Shown here: positions 42,459 to 51,120 of the stretch, in pieces
Position numbering within the stretch: the stretch's first letter is position 1
Layout of the letters: the number at the start of each line of letters is the position of its first letter
From: Trinickia dinghuensis
GTDB taxonomy: Bacteria > Pseudomonadota > Gammaproteobacteria > Burkholderiales > Burkholderiaceae
Assembly (NCBI RefSeq): GCF_003367175.1
Contig: NZ_QRGA01000006.1
Location: 310,001 to 374,000, forward strand
Reading direction: 5' to 3'
DNA length: 64,000 nucleotides
Made by a program: the position numbers and the translations under genes
The notes under the pieces: generated by a model
Databases searched by the model: none
Told to the model about the DNA's origin: nothing
Seen by the model: only the letters and a program-made list of their open reading frames with translations

Positions 42459-42887
42459 TTATCGCGCCGCTACTGCGTTTTCCCTAGCGCTCGATTGCCC
42501 GCTCGCCGAGCCGCGCAATGCGCCGGCGAACAACACAAGAAAGCCGCCCGTGATCGCCACGTTCTTGAAGAAATGATTGAGCTGGTTATTGAATTGCGCG
42601 CCATCGGCCATCCAGAAGCGATGGGCGATGAATGCCGTGAACAGTGTGAAGCCGGCCATGACAAGCGCGACCTCGCGCAACCGCCAACCTGCGATCAAGG
42701 CCAGTCCCCCGCCGATCTCGACCGTGACCGTCAACGGCAATACGATCTCAGGCAACGGGATGCCGAGACCCGCAAAATACCCGAGCATCATCTTCCATGT
42801 CAGCACCTTGCGGATACCCGCAACGAGAAAGAGGGACGCCATGAGAACACGCGCGCCAACGTCGACGAAACGGCAATCCTGATTCAT
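42459..42887 (-). CDS. DoxX family membrane protein
   Basis: The 142-residue protein has four predicted membrane helices and DoxX features: LMASLFLVAGIRKVLTW, then YFAGLGIPLPEIVLPLTVTV and a central IGGGLALIAG. Roles proposed for DoxX proteins include quinone or sulfur redox and oxidative-stress functions, and none is proven for this branch. It is the last gene of the gamma-resorcylate-type operon, 54 nt after the AAHS transporter. Confidence 0.82.
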   Translation of the reverse strand: MNQDCRFVDVGARVLMASLFLVAGIRKVLTWKMMLGYFAGLGIPLPEIVLPLTVTVEIGGGLALIAGWRLREVALVMAGFTLFTAFIAHRFWMADGAQFNNQLNHFFKNVAITGGFLVLFAGALRGSASGQSSARENAVAAR

Positions 42888-42941
42888 GAATTTTCCTTAA
42901 AGGACAAATGGGAACAGAAGGGAATTAGATGCGAGCAGGTA

Positions 42942-44327
42942 TCAGTGCCCACTCGGATTACTTAGCGACGTCGACGGCGAGAAATCGCAGAACAAACAGA
43001 TGCACAGCACCATCGCAGCGGATAAAACGGCCGGCACGCCAGCCGCCCCGAAGATCGCGCTGATGGACCATCCCTGGGAAACGAAATATCCGGCGACGAC
43101 AGGACCGACGATGGAGCCGGCGCGTCCTATGCCGAGACTCCAACCGACACCCGTTGCCCGCACGCTTGTCGGATAGATCGTCGCGGCTAACGCGTTGATG
43201 GCGGGCTGAGCGCCGACGATGCAGAACCCGCTGACCATCACGGCCGTGGCCAGCAGCACGACAGGCATGCCGGAATGGCCAATCATCGCGATCGACAGCG
43301 CCGCCAGCAAAAGTGCCGGAACCAATATGCGATAGAAGCCCAGGCGATCGATCAGGAAACCCATGCCCACGGTCCCGGCTACCCCACCGACTTGCAGCAT
43401 GATGCCGAGCGCTATCCCAATGCCCCTACCGTATCCGGCACCGGAAATGATCGTCGGCAGCCAGTTCGACAAGAAAAACAAGTTCAGCAGATTCGCGAAA
43501 TTGATGCCCCACAACAGCAGCGTAGGCACAGCTCGCCCCGCACGAAAGAGTTCGCCGACGGGCATGCCTTTGGTGGGTGGCTCGTGCACAACGTAATGCA
43601 CTGGCCCGCCTGTTGATGCCGCTTGCGGCGCAATACGCGTCAGCCACTGCCCGACTCGCTCGAGACGCCTTCCACGCAACACTAAAAACTGAAGCGATTC
43701 GGGAACGTAAAGGGCCATCATCGCTGCAATGAGCAACGACAGCGCAGCACCGAAAATGAACACCGCCCGCCAGCCGCCAATCGGGATCAGCAACGCGGCA
43801 ACGGTGCCGCCCAACGCCGCGCCGCCGGTAAATCCGCACGACACGATCATCATCGTAGACACCCGTTTACGGGCTGGACTGTACTCACCCGCCAGCGCCA
43901 TCGCGTTGCCCATGATTCCGCCGATGCCGATACCTGTCACGAAGCGAGCCACAAGCAGTTGCGGCAAGTTCGTCGCAAACACCGTCGCCAGCATGCAGAC
44001 GCCAATGAACGCCATCGAACCGATCAGGACCGGGCGTCGGCCGATGCGGTCTGCCAAGACGCTGAGTCCGAGCGAGCCGAGCAGCATGCCGAGCAGACTC
44101 GCAGAAAAAACAGGTCCCAGCGCGGCTTTCGAAATGCCCCATACCCTGATGATCTCGGGCGCGACGAAGCCCATGGATTGGATGTCGAAGCCGTCCATGA
44201 TCAACGCCGCGCCAAGCAGCACGAACACGCCAAGTTGGAAGCGGCTAATCGTGCGAGCATCGATCAAAGCGGGGATGTCGATCGGCGCGCCCGTCGGCGC
44301 GACGACATCGCGAAGTGAGGTGTTCAT
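42942..44327 (-). CDS. AAHS-family aromatic acid:H+ symporter
   Basis: The 461-residue MFS protein has AAHS signatures: LIMDGFDIQSMGFVAPEIIR in segment 1, SVLADRIGRRPVLIGSMAF after segment 2 and ARFVTGIGIGGIMGNAMALA in segment 4. It should import an aromatic acid such as a hydroxybenzoate with H+. The ATG at 44327 overlaps the TGA of the intradiol dioxygenase gene (ATGA), so the two are coupled and the substrate is probably that of the pathway. Confidence 0.88.
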   Translation of the reverse strand: MNTSLRDVVAPTGAPIDIPALIDARTISRFQLGVFVLLGAALIMDGFDIQSMGFVAPEIIRVWGISKAALGPVFSASLLGMLLGSLGLSVLADRIGRRPVLIGSMAFIGVCMLATVFATNLPQLLVARFVTGIGIGGIMGNAMALAGEYSPARKRVSTMMIVSCGFTGGAALGGTVAALLIPIGGWRAVFIFGAALSLLIAAMMALYVPESLQFLVLRGRRLERVGQWLTRIAPQAASTGGPVHYVVHEPPTKGMPVGELFRAGRAVPTLLLWGINFANLLNLFFLSNWLPTIISGAGYGRGIGIALGIMLQVGGVAGTVGMGFLIDRLGFYRILVPALLLAALSIAMIGHSGMPVVLLATAVMVSGFCIVGAQPAINALAATIYPTSVRATGVGWSLGIGRAGSIVGPVVAGYFVSQGWSISAIFGAAGVPAVLSAAMVLCICLFCDFSPSTSLSNPSGH

Positions 44328-45166
44328 GTGCGGGGCGCGCCTATGCGATTGAGGACGAAGTCGTAATGCAGTGCGTAGCCGCCGTCCTCGCGTCGAACCC
44401 AGGGTGCGATCAGCGACTGCCGCACGCCGAACACGGCGTCCGAATCGAGCCACGGATCGCCCTCGCGAAAAACATGCGTGACCAGCGTCTCGTATCCCGG
44501 CGCCTCGATACGAAAATGCAGGTGCGCGGGACGCCAAGGGTGCCGCCGAGTCGCCTGCAGTAACGCACCGACCGGGCCGTCGGTCGGGATCGGATAGGCA
44601 ACCGGCAATACCGAATGAAAACGGTAAGCCCCCTCTTCATCGGAACGCAGCACTCCGCGACCTTGCAGTTGATCGAGTTCGCTGCGCTGCACGTCGTACA
44701 TGCCCTCCGAATCCGCTTGCCACACGTCGATTCTCGCGCCTGCGATGGGATGGCCCGCGATATCCCGAACCGTGCCGCCGACATCACAAGGCTCGCCGGC
44801 AGCGCCATTCGCCACGTCGCCCCCATTGTCATAGTGAGGCGCGCCTTCGACGTAGAACGGACCGAACACAGTCGCCTCGGTGCACTCCGCGGGCTTCGCG
44901 TGATTCATCGCCACCGTCAGCATCGACAAGCCCAGGACGTCGCTGAGCAGAATGAATTCCTGTCGCTTGTCGTCGCACTTTTGACCGGTGCCCGTCAGAA
45001 ACGCGATGCCGTTCGTCCACTCGTCTTCGGTCAGGCGAACATCCCGCGCGAAATCGTGCAGATGGCGAACGAGGCAATTGATGATTTCTTTAAGCCGCGG
45101 GTCCGGCGTGTCGGCGAACCGGTCGATCACTTCCTGCGTGATCGTGTGTTGATCGAGATTGCGCAT
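44324..45166 (-). CDS. Intradiol ring-cleavage dioxygenase, hydroxyquinol 1,2-dioxygenase-like
   Basis: The 280-residue enzyme has the helical N-terminal dimer domain and the catalytic strand sandwich. Fe(III) ligands are seen as Tyr in ADSEGMYDVQ and VLPVAYPIPTDGPVG, and His-x-His in RPAHLHFRIE. It cleaves a catechol-type ring between the hydroxyls. Hydroxyquinol to maleylacetate is favoured over plain catechol because maleylacetate reductase is encoded 9 nt upstream. Substrate assignment rests on context. Confidence 0.85.
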   Translation of the reverse strand: MRNLDQHTITQEVIDRFADTPDPRLKEIINCLVRHLHDFARDVRLTEDEWTNGIAFLTGTGQKCDDKRQEFILLSDVLGLSMLTVAMNHAKPAECTEATVFGPFYVEGAPHYDNGGDVANGAAGEPCDVGGTVRDIAGHPIAGARIDVWQADSEGMYDVQRSELDQLQGRGVLRSDEEGAYRFHSVLPVAYPIPTDGPVGALLQATRRHPWRPAHLHFRIEAPGYETLVTHVFREGDPWLDSDAVFGVRQSLIAPWVRREDGGYALHYDFVLNRIGAPRT

Positions 45167-45175
45167 GAGGTCTCC

Positions 45176-46261
45176 TCAATGTGGCCGCACACCGTCGAGC
45201 GCATTGCGCAACAGGATATGCAGCGGCTCCGCCTCCAGGGGGCGCGGGTTCGGGTACTGATCCTGCAATGCAAGCGACAACGCGCGTTCGAGGTCCTCGG
45301 CACGCAAGCCGAGCGCTCGCAGCGACGTGGGCGCTCCGCTCGCTTGAGCAAGATCGAAGCAGGCGCGGGCCGCGCTCACTCCAGGCCCGGCCCCGAGCGC
45401 AGCGCAGATCGCCGTCATCGCCTGAGGCGCATGATTCGCGTTGTAGGCCAACGCATGCGGCAACACCACGGTGTGCGTTTCCGCGTGCGGCAAATTGAAT
45501 GTGCCGCCCAACGTATGGCAAAGCTTGTGATGCAAACCCATCCGCACATTGCCGAGCACCATGCCGCACAGCCAGGCCCCGTAAAGCGCATCCTGCCGAG
45601 CTTCGGACGGCACAGATTGCTCGTCCGCCGAACCGGCAATCAGTGGAATGGCGCGGGCGAGCGCGGCGATGCCGGAGCCGGCGACAAGCGTCATCAGCGG
45701 ATTGCCGTCCGGGGCGTAGAGTCCCTCGGCCGCATGCGCGATGGCATTCATTCCGCTCGTGGCGCTCACCGCACGCGGCAAGCCCAGCGTAAGGTCAGGG
45801 TCATAGATGACCGATCGCGGCAATACGCTTTTATCGCGCCCCGTCTTCTTCAATCTCCCTTCCGTCAGCCCATAGATGGGCGTCATTTCCGATCCCGCGT
45901 ACGTGGTGGGCACGGCCAGGATCGGCAATCCCGCCTTCAGTGCGATCCCTTTAGCCAGGCCAATCGTGGATCCCCCACCCACCGCGACGGTACAGTCCGC
46001 TTTGAGCGTGGAAGCTGCCTCGCAAGCGGCACTCACGACATCGGTTGGCACATGCATCACGGCTTGGTCGAACACGCCGACGCTGCGCGTGCCGAGCAAA
46101 TCCGCGACGCGTTCCGCAAGCGCGCGCTGCGGTGGCGTGCACAGTACCAACGCCCGCGCGCCGCCCATCGCATCGAGCGCGCTCGCGACATACGCGAGCG
46201 CGCCCGCGCCGAAGCACACATGCACCGCGTTCATATCGCAGCTAAAGCTTTTCCCGTTCAT
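45176..46261 (-). CDS. Maleylacetate reductase
   Basis: The 361-residue iron-type alcohol dehydrogenase homologue has the NAD(P) motif AVGGGSTIGLAKGIAL, VPTTYAGSEMTPIYGLTEG and the His-rich MGLHHKLCHTLGGTFNLPHA typical of maleylacetate reductases. It reduces maleylacetate to 3-oxoadipate, feeding the central pathway. The ATG at 46261 is preferred because GGGAG lies 9-10 nt upstream. An ATG at 46282 overlapping the stop of the decarboxylase gene is an alternative. Confidence 0.87.
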   Translation of the reverse strand: MNGKSFSCDMNAVHVCFGAGALAYVASALDAMGGARALVLCTPPQRALAERVADLLGTRSVGVFDQAVMHVPTDVVSAACEAASTLKADCTVAVGGGSTIGLAKGIALKAGLPILAVPTTYAGSEMTPIYGLTEGRLKKTGRDKSVLPRSVIYDPDLTLGLPRAVSATSGMNAIAHAAEGLYAPDGNPLMTLVAGSGIAALARAIPLIAGSADEQSVPSEARQDALYGAWLCGMVLGNVRMGLHHKLCHTLGGTFNLPHAETHTVVLPHALAYNANHAPQAMTAICAALGAGPGVSAARACFDLAQASGAPTSLRALGLRAEDLERALSLALQDQYPNPRPLEAEPLHILLRNALDGVRPH

Positions 46262-46278
46262 CGCACCGGTCTCCCTAC

Positions 46279-47250
46279 TCATTCGAGTCCGAACAGCCGG
46301 CGCGCGTTGTCGCGCCCAATCTTGCGACGATCGCTTTCGCTGATCTCGCAGCGGTCGAACCACCCAGCGGCATCCTCGTGTTTCTCAAACGGATAGTCGA
46401 CCGAATACAGGATGCGATCGCTGCCCACTTCGAGCATCGTCGACAGCAACGTCGGCGTACGAAAGTTGCCGCTCGTCGTGATGTAGGTGTTATTGCGCAA
46501 GTAGTCGCCGACTTCCTTTTCGCACCGCATGCCGCGGCGCCCTTTGCGCAAGATGTGGTCGATGCGCCAGATATTGAAAGGCAGCCCTTCGCCGAAGTGC
46601 CCGAGGATCATTTGCAGTTTGGGATGACGATCGAACAGGCCATTCGACATCAGCCGCAAAGCATGCATGCTCGTCTCGGCGGCAAAGGCCCATGTCGGGC
46701 CGGTGAGCCACGGATTGTCCTGATAGATCGGCTCACGACTCAGCAACGGGTCGCGCGGATGCATATAGAACGGCTTTTGCAAGCTTGCCGCGGCCGCCCA
46801 GAAGTCGTCGAACTGGGGGGCGTCGTAATACATCACCGTTTCAGCATCGCCAACTTGCGAAAACCCGTTGACGAGAAAGCCATGAAAACCGAGTTCGCGG
46901 ACACATCGCTCGAGCTCGCGTGCAGCGGCATCCGGGTCCTGCATCGGCAACGCGGCAAATCCACCGAAGCGACTCGGGTGCCGCTGGACCTGCTCGGCAA
47001 GAACATCGTTAGCGCGCTTTGATACCTCGACGGCTCGTGCCCGATCCGGAATGCCCTGCACCGCCGGCGAATTCAGCGAGAGGACCGAATAGGCCGTGCC
47101 CCAACGATCCATCTGTTCGAGACGCTGCTGTTCGAAGTCGATCAGATTGCTCCGCAGGGTCTCCCACACTTCCGGGCGCGCATACACCTGCGAATCCGCC
47201 AACGTTTCCTCGATCGCGAAATGCTCTTCGAGAGCGATCTTGTCGTTCAT
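46279..47250 (-). CDS. Amidohydrolase-2 family decarboxylase, gamma-resorcylate decarboxylase-like
   Basis: The 323-residue protein begins KIALEEHFAIEETL, which has the Glu-x-His metal site of nonoxidative aryl decarboxylases, then HPRDPLLSREPIYQDNP, ILGHFGEGLPFNIWRIDH and SVDYPFEKHEDAAGWF with the conserved Asp. The family decarboxylates hydroxybenzoates. 2,6-Dihydroxybenzoate (gamma-resorcylate) to resorcinol fits the adjacent hydroxyquinol-type genes; 2,3-dihydroxybenzoate is a possible alternative substrate. AAGGGA precedes the ATG at 47250. It leads the operon and is divergent from a MarR gene. Confidence 0.85.
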   Translation of the reverse strand: MNDKIALEEHFAIEETLADSQVYARPEVWETLRSNLIDFEQQRLEQMDRWGTAYSVLSLNSPAVQGIPDRARAVEVSKRANDVLAEQVQRHPSRFGGFAALPMQDPDAAARELERCVRELGFHGFLVNGFSQVGDAETVMYYDAPQFDDFWAAAASLQKPFYMHPRDPLLSREPIYQDNPWLTGPTWAFAAETSMHALRLMSNGLFDRHPKLQMILGHFGEGLPFNIWRIDHILRKGRRGMRCEKEVGDYLRNNTYITTSGNFRTPTLLSTMLEVGSDRILYSVDYPFEKHEDAAGWFDRCEISESDRRKIGRDNARRLFGLE

Positions 47251-47283
47251 GAGTCGTTTCCCTTGGCGCCACCGCGCATTTAG

Positions 47284-47330
47284 TTGATAATTCAAGCATT
47301 GAGGTCAAAGTTTATACTTGAATTTTCAAG
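47284..47330. promoter_or_regulatory. Operator pair between decarboxylase and MarR genes
   Basis: CTTGAATTTTCAAG (47317-47330) has 6-bp arms around TT. A weaker copy, TTGATAATTCAAG, is at 47284-47296, with centres about 33 bp apart, near three helical turns. TATACT (47313-47318) could be a -10 for the MarR gene and overlaps the stronger site. The arrangement fits MarR autoregulation and control of the decarboxylase operon. Confidence 0.55.
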
Positions 47331-47339
47331 CAAACATCT

Positions 47340-47807
47340 GTGAAAACCCCTATCAATGACAGCTCAATCGAGGTCGACCACAACCTCGAAAAGGCGATTC
47401 CTTATCTCGTCACCCGCGCGGGCGCGCGTATGGGCAATGCGTTCTCCAAAGCCCTCAAGCCCTATGGGCTTAGTCTCAGCGAATGGCGCGTGTGCGCCTC
47501 GCTCGGCTACAAGCCCCGACAAACGCTATCGGAGCTTGTCTTGCATGCGTCCGTCGACATGTCTGCACTATCGCGGATCGTCGACCGTCTGGTGCAGCAA
47601 GGGCTCGTCCGTCGTGCCAAAAGCGAGCACGATGGCAGGGCGATCTCTCTATCCCTGACGCCTGAAGGCGCTTCACTCACACGCGAGATCGCGCCGCTAG
47701 CGAAGCACTATGAAAGGGTCGCCTTGACCCAGTTCACATGGGAAGAGATCGACATCTTGCGAAGGCTGCTCGTCCAGCTATATGACAACGCAGAACCGCT
47801 CGAATAG
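47340..47807 (+). CDS. MarR family regulator of the resorcylate-type operon
   Basis: The 155-residue protein has a MarR winged helix: LSLSEWRVCASLGYKPRQTL, then HASVDMSALSRIVDRLVQQG and the wing AKSEHDGRAISLSLTPEG. The start is GTG at 47340; no ATG precedes the conserved region and the ribosome binding site is weak. It is divergent from the decarboxylase gene across an 89-nt gap that contains two palindromic sites. Derepression by the aromatic substrate or an intermediate is the likely mechanism. Confidence 0.83.
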   Translation: MKTPINDSSIEVDHNLEKAIPYLVTRAGARMGNAFSKALKPYGLSLSEWRVCASLGYKPRQTLSELVLHASVDMSALSRIVDRLVQQGLVRRAKSEHDGRAISLSLTPEGASLTREIAPLAKHYERVALTQFTWEEIDILRRLLVQLYDNAEPLE

Positions 47808-47859
47808 CCGCAACGCGAATTACCGACGACACTAGCCATCGCGCCGTCTACTTCTACTA

Positions 47860-49008
47860 TTACGTCGATATCGCGGAGGACAACTTGAACGACGCCACGG
47901 CGCCGTTGAGTCGCTCCGCCTGCTCGTCCAGAGACTGGGTCGCTGCCGCGGCCTGCTCGACCAGCGCAGCGTTGTGCTGCGTCACGTCGTCGATCTGACT
48001 GACCGCCTGTCCGATCTGCTCAACGCCACGCGACTGCTCATCCGAAGCTTGCGCGATTTCGCCGACGATGCCCGCGACGCGTCCGATAGCGGTTCGGATC
48101 TCACCCATGGCAGCGCGCGCTCGGCTTGCCTGCTGCGAGCCCGCTCTGATCGTTTCGAGCGACGACGCAATCAGTTCATTGATTTCTTTCGTTGCGGATG
48201 CCGATCGCCCCGCGAGGCTACGCACTTCGCTAGCGACAACGGCGAATCCGCGCCCCTGAGCGCCGGCGCGTGCGGCTTCGACCGCAGCGTTCAATGCGAG
48301 GATATTCGTCTGAAACGCGATGCCCTCGATCATTCCGGTGATCTCGGAGATCCGGGCCGAGCTGTTGCTAATCTGCCCGATCGCCTCCACCATCGCTTCC
48401 ACGAGATCCGTCCCGTCGTCCGTCACGTGCGTCGCACTCTCGGCGCACTCGCGCGCACGTCGTGCATTGTCTGCATTACGTTTGACGGTCTCGATCATCT
48501 GCGCCATGCTGGCCGCCGTTTCTTCCAGCGATGTTGCTTGCTCTTCCGTACGCACGGAAAGATCGAGGTTTCCGGCAGCAATCTCGCGCGTCGCGGTCGT
48601 CACGTTTTCTGAACACGAACGCACTTCCGAAACGGCATGTTCGATCCGCTGCATCAACCGATCGAACGCCACGGCCGATCGACCGAACTCGTCCATGCGC
48701 GGCGCAGCCGATCGCTTCGACAGATCCAGCGACTTCGCGATCTCTTCGAATTTCCTACCCATGCGATCGAGGCCCCCGCAAATCAGTCTGACCAAATGAA
48801 TGCCAAACCAAGCCGCAATCGCGAATTCAATCAACGCCAAGACGACTGCCCCGATCGACAGCCACCGGCCGGACGCCGTCTCCTCGAAATCGGCACGAAA
48901 GAGATGGATCGCCCCAGCCGCTGCGCTCAAAAGACTGAGCGTCATGCACGTACCGAAGGCTACGGCGAGCTTGAACCTGATAGTAAGTACCACGCCTCGC
49001 CGTTTCAT
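47860..49008 (-). CDS. Methyl-accepting chemotaxis protein with minimal periplasmic loop
   Basis: The 382-residue chemoreceptor has two membrane segments (about residues 10-32 and 50-75) separated by only 15-20 residues, a HAMP-like stretch and the signalling hairpin [20 protein letters not shown]. With no room for a periplasmic sensor domain, it must sense a cytoplasmic signal, membrane energy state or a partner protein. Its ATG at 49008 overlaps the final base of the TGA of the Rieske oxygenase gene, so it is translated with a catabolic enzyme. Confidence 0.83.
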   Translation of the reverse strand: MKRRGVVLTIRFKLAVAFGTCMTLSLLSAAAGAIHLFRADFEETASGRWLSIGAVVLALIEFAIAAWFGIHLVRLICGGLDRMGRKFEEIAKSLDLSKRSAAPRMDEFGRSAVAFDRLMQRIEHAVSEVRSCSENVTTATREIAAGNLDLSVRTEEQATSLEETAASMAQMIETVKRNADNARRARECAESATHVTDDGTDLVEAMVEAIGQISNSSARISEITGMIEGIAFQTNILALNAAVEAARAGAQGRGFAVVASEVRSLAGRSASATKEINELIASSLETIRAGSQQASRARAAMGEIRTAIGRVAGIVGEIAQASDEQSRGVEQIGQAVSQIDDVTQHNAALVEQAAAATQSLDEQAERLNGAVASFKLSSAIST

Positions 49009-50066
49009 CACGATGACTGGCGCTCCCCACTGAACGCCTGCTCCTGCTTGATCATTTCGTCCAGCGTTCGCCGCACTCTCACTGCCGCCGCGTCGCTCGC
49101 AAGCAGCACTGGTTTGAGCGACCAGAAATCGCTATCGCCGATCGCCGCCTGTTGCGCTTCGAGCATCGGCATGTCTTCCGTCGTAAACGGATGGCTGAGC
49201 CATTCGATGTTTTCTCGGGCGAGCCGTTCGCCTTCCTCGCCCAAAGTGCGCGGGAAGGCGATACCAAACCAATAATGCGTCGTGGCATCGGTTTCCGGTG
49301 TAAACACGTGTGCCACGTGCACCGCGCGGCCTCCCGACCTCGGCTGACCGGCAGGTGTCAAACCCGTTTCGAGCAACATGAGCGCCGGCGCATTCCAACG
49401 AACGTCGAGCCAGCGATCGACTAGCTGGCCCGCCGGCACGCCGCGTAGCCGCTCGAGATCGGGCGTCAGTCGCTCGCCGTGGGTCGAGCGTTTCGAATAG
49501 ACCGTTGCACCGTCTTGCACCACTTCAGTCGCGCCTTGCGCGACACCGTCGCTACCCAACGAGCTTTGATGCAAAAACTCGATATGGCTCAAGTCCAGAA
49601 TGTTATCGGTCTCCAACTGATAGTTGGCCTTCACGTTCAGATAGCTCTTTCCGACGTAGAAGAAGTCCGGATCCAAAGCACTGAAGTCGCAGATCTTCGA
49701 TGGGTCGGCGCTTTCTGGCTCACCCATCCAAATCCACGCAAAACCGTATCGCTCCTCGATCGGATACGCGCGCACGCGCGCCGCACGGGGAATTGCTCCG
49801 CTGCCGTGCGGATTGTGCACGCACGCCCCAGTGCAATCGAAACTCAGTCCGTGATACGCGCACTGTATTTCGTCATTCTTCAGACGGCCGAGATGAAGCG
49901 GCACGAACCTATGCGGGCAGCGATCCCGCAGGGCCTGGAGTGCGCCCTTGCTGTCGCGAAAAATGACGATCTGCTCGTTGAGAAACGTTCGCGGCGTCAT
50001 CCGCCCCTCCGCGAACTCATCAGCCCATCCGGCGACGTACCAGCAATTGCGTAAGAAGAAGCTCAT
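49008..50066 (-). CDS. Rieske oxygenase, VanA-like aromatic O-demethylase
   Basis: The 352-residue oxygenase has the Rieske 2Fe-2S site as [13 protein letters not shown] and CAYHGLSFD (Cys-x-His and Cys-x2-His), and the mononuclear iron segment [13 protein letters not shown]. The overall length and the start [17 protein letters not shown] match vanillate O-demethylase oxygenases. It would remove a methyl group from a methoxybenzoate, releasing formaldehyde, with electrons from the VanB-like protein. AAGGA lies just before the ATG at 50066. The neighbouring meta-cleavage genes point to a product with vicinal hydroxyls. Confidence 0.85.
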   Translation of the reverse strand: MSFFLRNCWYVAGWADEFAEGRMTPRTFLNEQIVIFRDSKGALQALRDRCPHRFVPLHLGRLKNDEIQCAYHGLSFDCTGACVHNPHGSGAIPRAARVRAYPIEERYGFAWIWMGEPESADPSKICDFSALDPDFFYVGKSYLNVKANYQLETDNILDLSHIEFLHQSSLGSDGVAQGATEVVQDGATVYSKRSTHGERLTPDLERLRGVPAGQLVDRWLDVRWNAPALMLLETGLTPAGQPRSGGRAVHVAHVFTPETDATTHYWFGIAFPRTLGEEGERLARENIEWLSHPFTTEDMPMLEAQQAAIGDSDFWSLKPVLLASDAAAVRVRRTLDEMIKQEQAFSGERQSS

Positions 50067-50106
50067 GGTTTTTCCTTCGGCTGGGGCAAACATCCAAATA
50101 ACACAT

Positions 50107-51072
50107 TCAAATATCGAGGCGCAGCAGCGGTGAATGGGCGCGCGAGCAGCACAACAGCATCCGATCGTTTGCCGCCCTTTCCTCCGGCGTAAGAAAAACA
50201 TCTCGGTGCTCGGGCACGCCTTCGAGCACCCGTGTCAGGCAGGTACCGCAAACGCCCTGTTCACACGAAAGCGGGACATCGATGCCCGCCTCCAGCAGTG
50301 CCTGGGCAACGCTCTTGCCCGCGGGAACGTCAACGCGCAGCCCCGAGCGGGCCGCATGGACGACGAATCCGCTTCCCGCCCCCGACGCGCAAACCGAAGC
50401 AGCGAAGAACTCGTAGTGCACGTTCGCCTCGTTCCAAGCGCAGTCTCGGGCGACATAGATCAGCGCATTGATGAACCCGCCTGGACCGCAGACATAAACG
50501 TGCGTATCAGGCCGCGGGTTTTGCAGCATTGCACGCATGTTGAGGCGAGCGGCATCGCCGTCGTCGTCGCAATGAACCGTCACGCGTTCGGCAAACGGCG
50601 ATTGCCTCAGCAAATCGATGAAAGCTGCCCGCGCGCGGTTTCGAACGCAGTAGTGCAGCTCGAACGAAGCGCCTAGCGCGTGCAGTCGCCACGCCATCGC
50701 GAGCAGCGGCGTAATACCGATCCCTCCCGCTACGAGAACACTGTGCCCGGCCGATTCGTCGAGTGCGAAATGATTGCGCGGTGGGCTGACTTCGATGCAG
50801 GTGCCTTCGTGAAAGCCCTCATGTATCGATGCCGACCCACCGCGCGAAGACGGCTCACGCAAGACACCGAGTACATAGCGATCGCGCTCTTGCGGCGAGT
50901 TGCAAAGCGAATAATGGCGCGTCAAGCCGTTCCCAACGTCGACTTCCACATGGGCGCCCGCATCGAACGGCGGCAGCTCGCCCCCGCTGGGGTCGACGAG
51001 TTCGAGAGCAATAATCCCCTCAGCTTCGTGCACGCGCCGCCGGATCTTTACTTTAAGTCGATCGGAAATCAT
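50107..51072 (-). CDS. VanB-like reductase of the Rieske oxygenase
   Basis: The 321-residue protein has a flavin-binding domain (RHYSLCNSPQERDRYVLGV), an NAD domain (VLVAGGIGITPLLAMAW), and a C-terminal plant-type ferredoxin domain with DVPLSCEQGVCGTCLTRVLE and a fourth Cys in RMLLCCSRAHS. It passes electrons from NADH through FMN and 2Fe-2S to the oxygenase 40 nt downstream. The start ATG at 51072 is favoured over the GTG at 51081. Confidence 0.88.
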   Translation of the reverse strand: MISDRLKVKIRRRVHEAEGIIALELVDPSGGELPPFDAGAHVEVDVGNGLTRHYSLCNSPQERDRYVLGVLREPSSRGGSASIHEGFHEGTCIEVSPPRNHFALDESAGHSVLVAGGIGITPLLAMAWRLHALGASFELHYCVRNRARAAFIDLLRQSPFAERVTVHCDDDGDAARLNMRAMLQNPRPDTHVYVCGPGGFINALIYVARDCAWNEANVHYEFFAASVCASGAGSGFVVHAARSGLRVDVPAGKSVAQALLEAGIDVPLSCEQGVCGTCLTRVLEGVPEHRDVFLTPEERAANDRMLLCCSRAHSPLLRLDI

Positions 51073-51120
51073 TTCTTTCACCGCAAAATAAAGGTCTTGA
51101 CTGCAGGAATCCGAGGCTAT

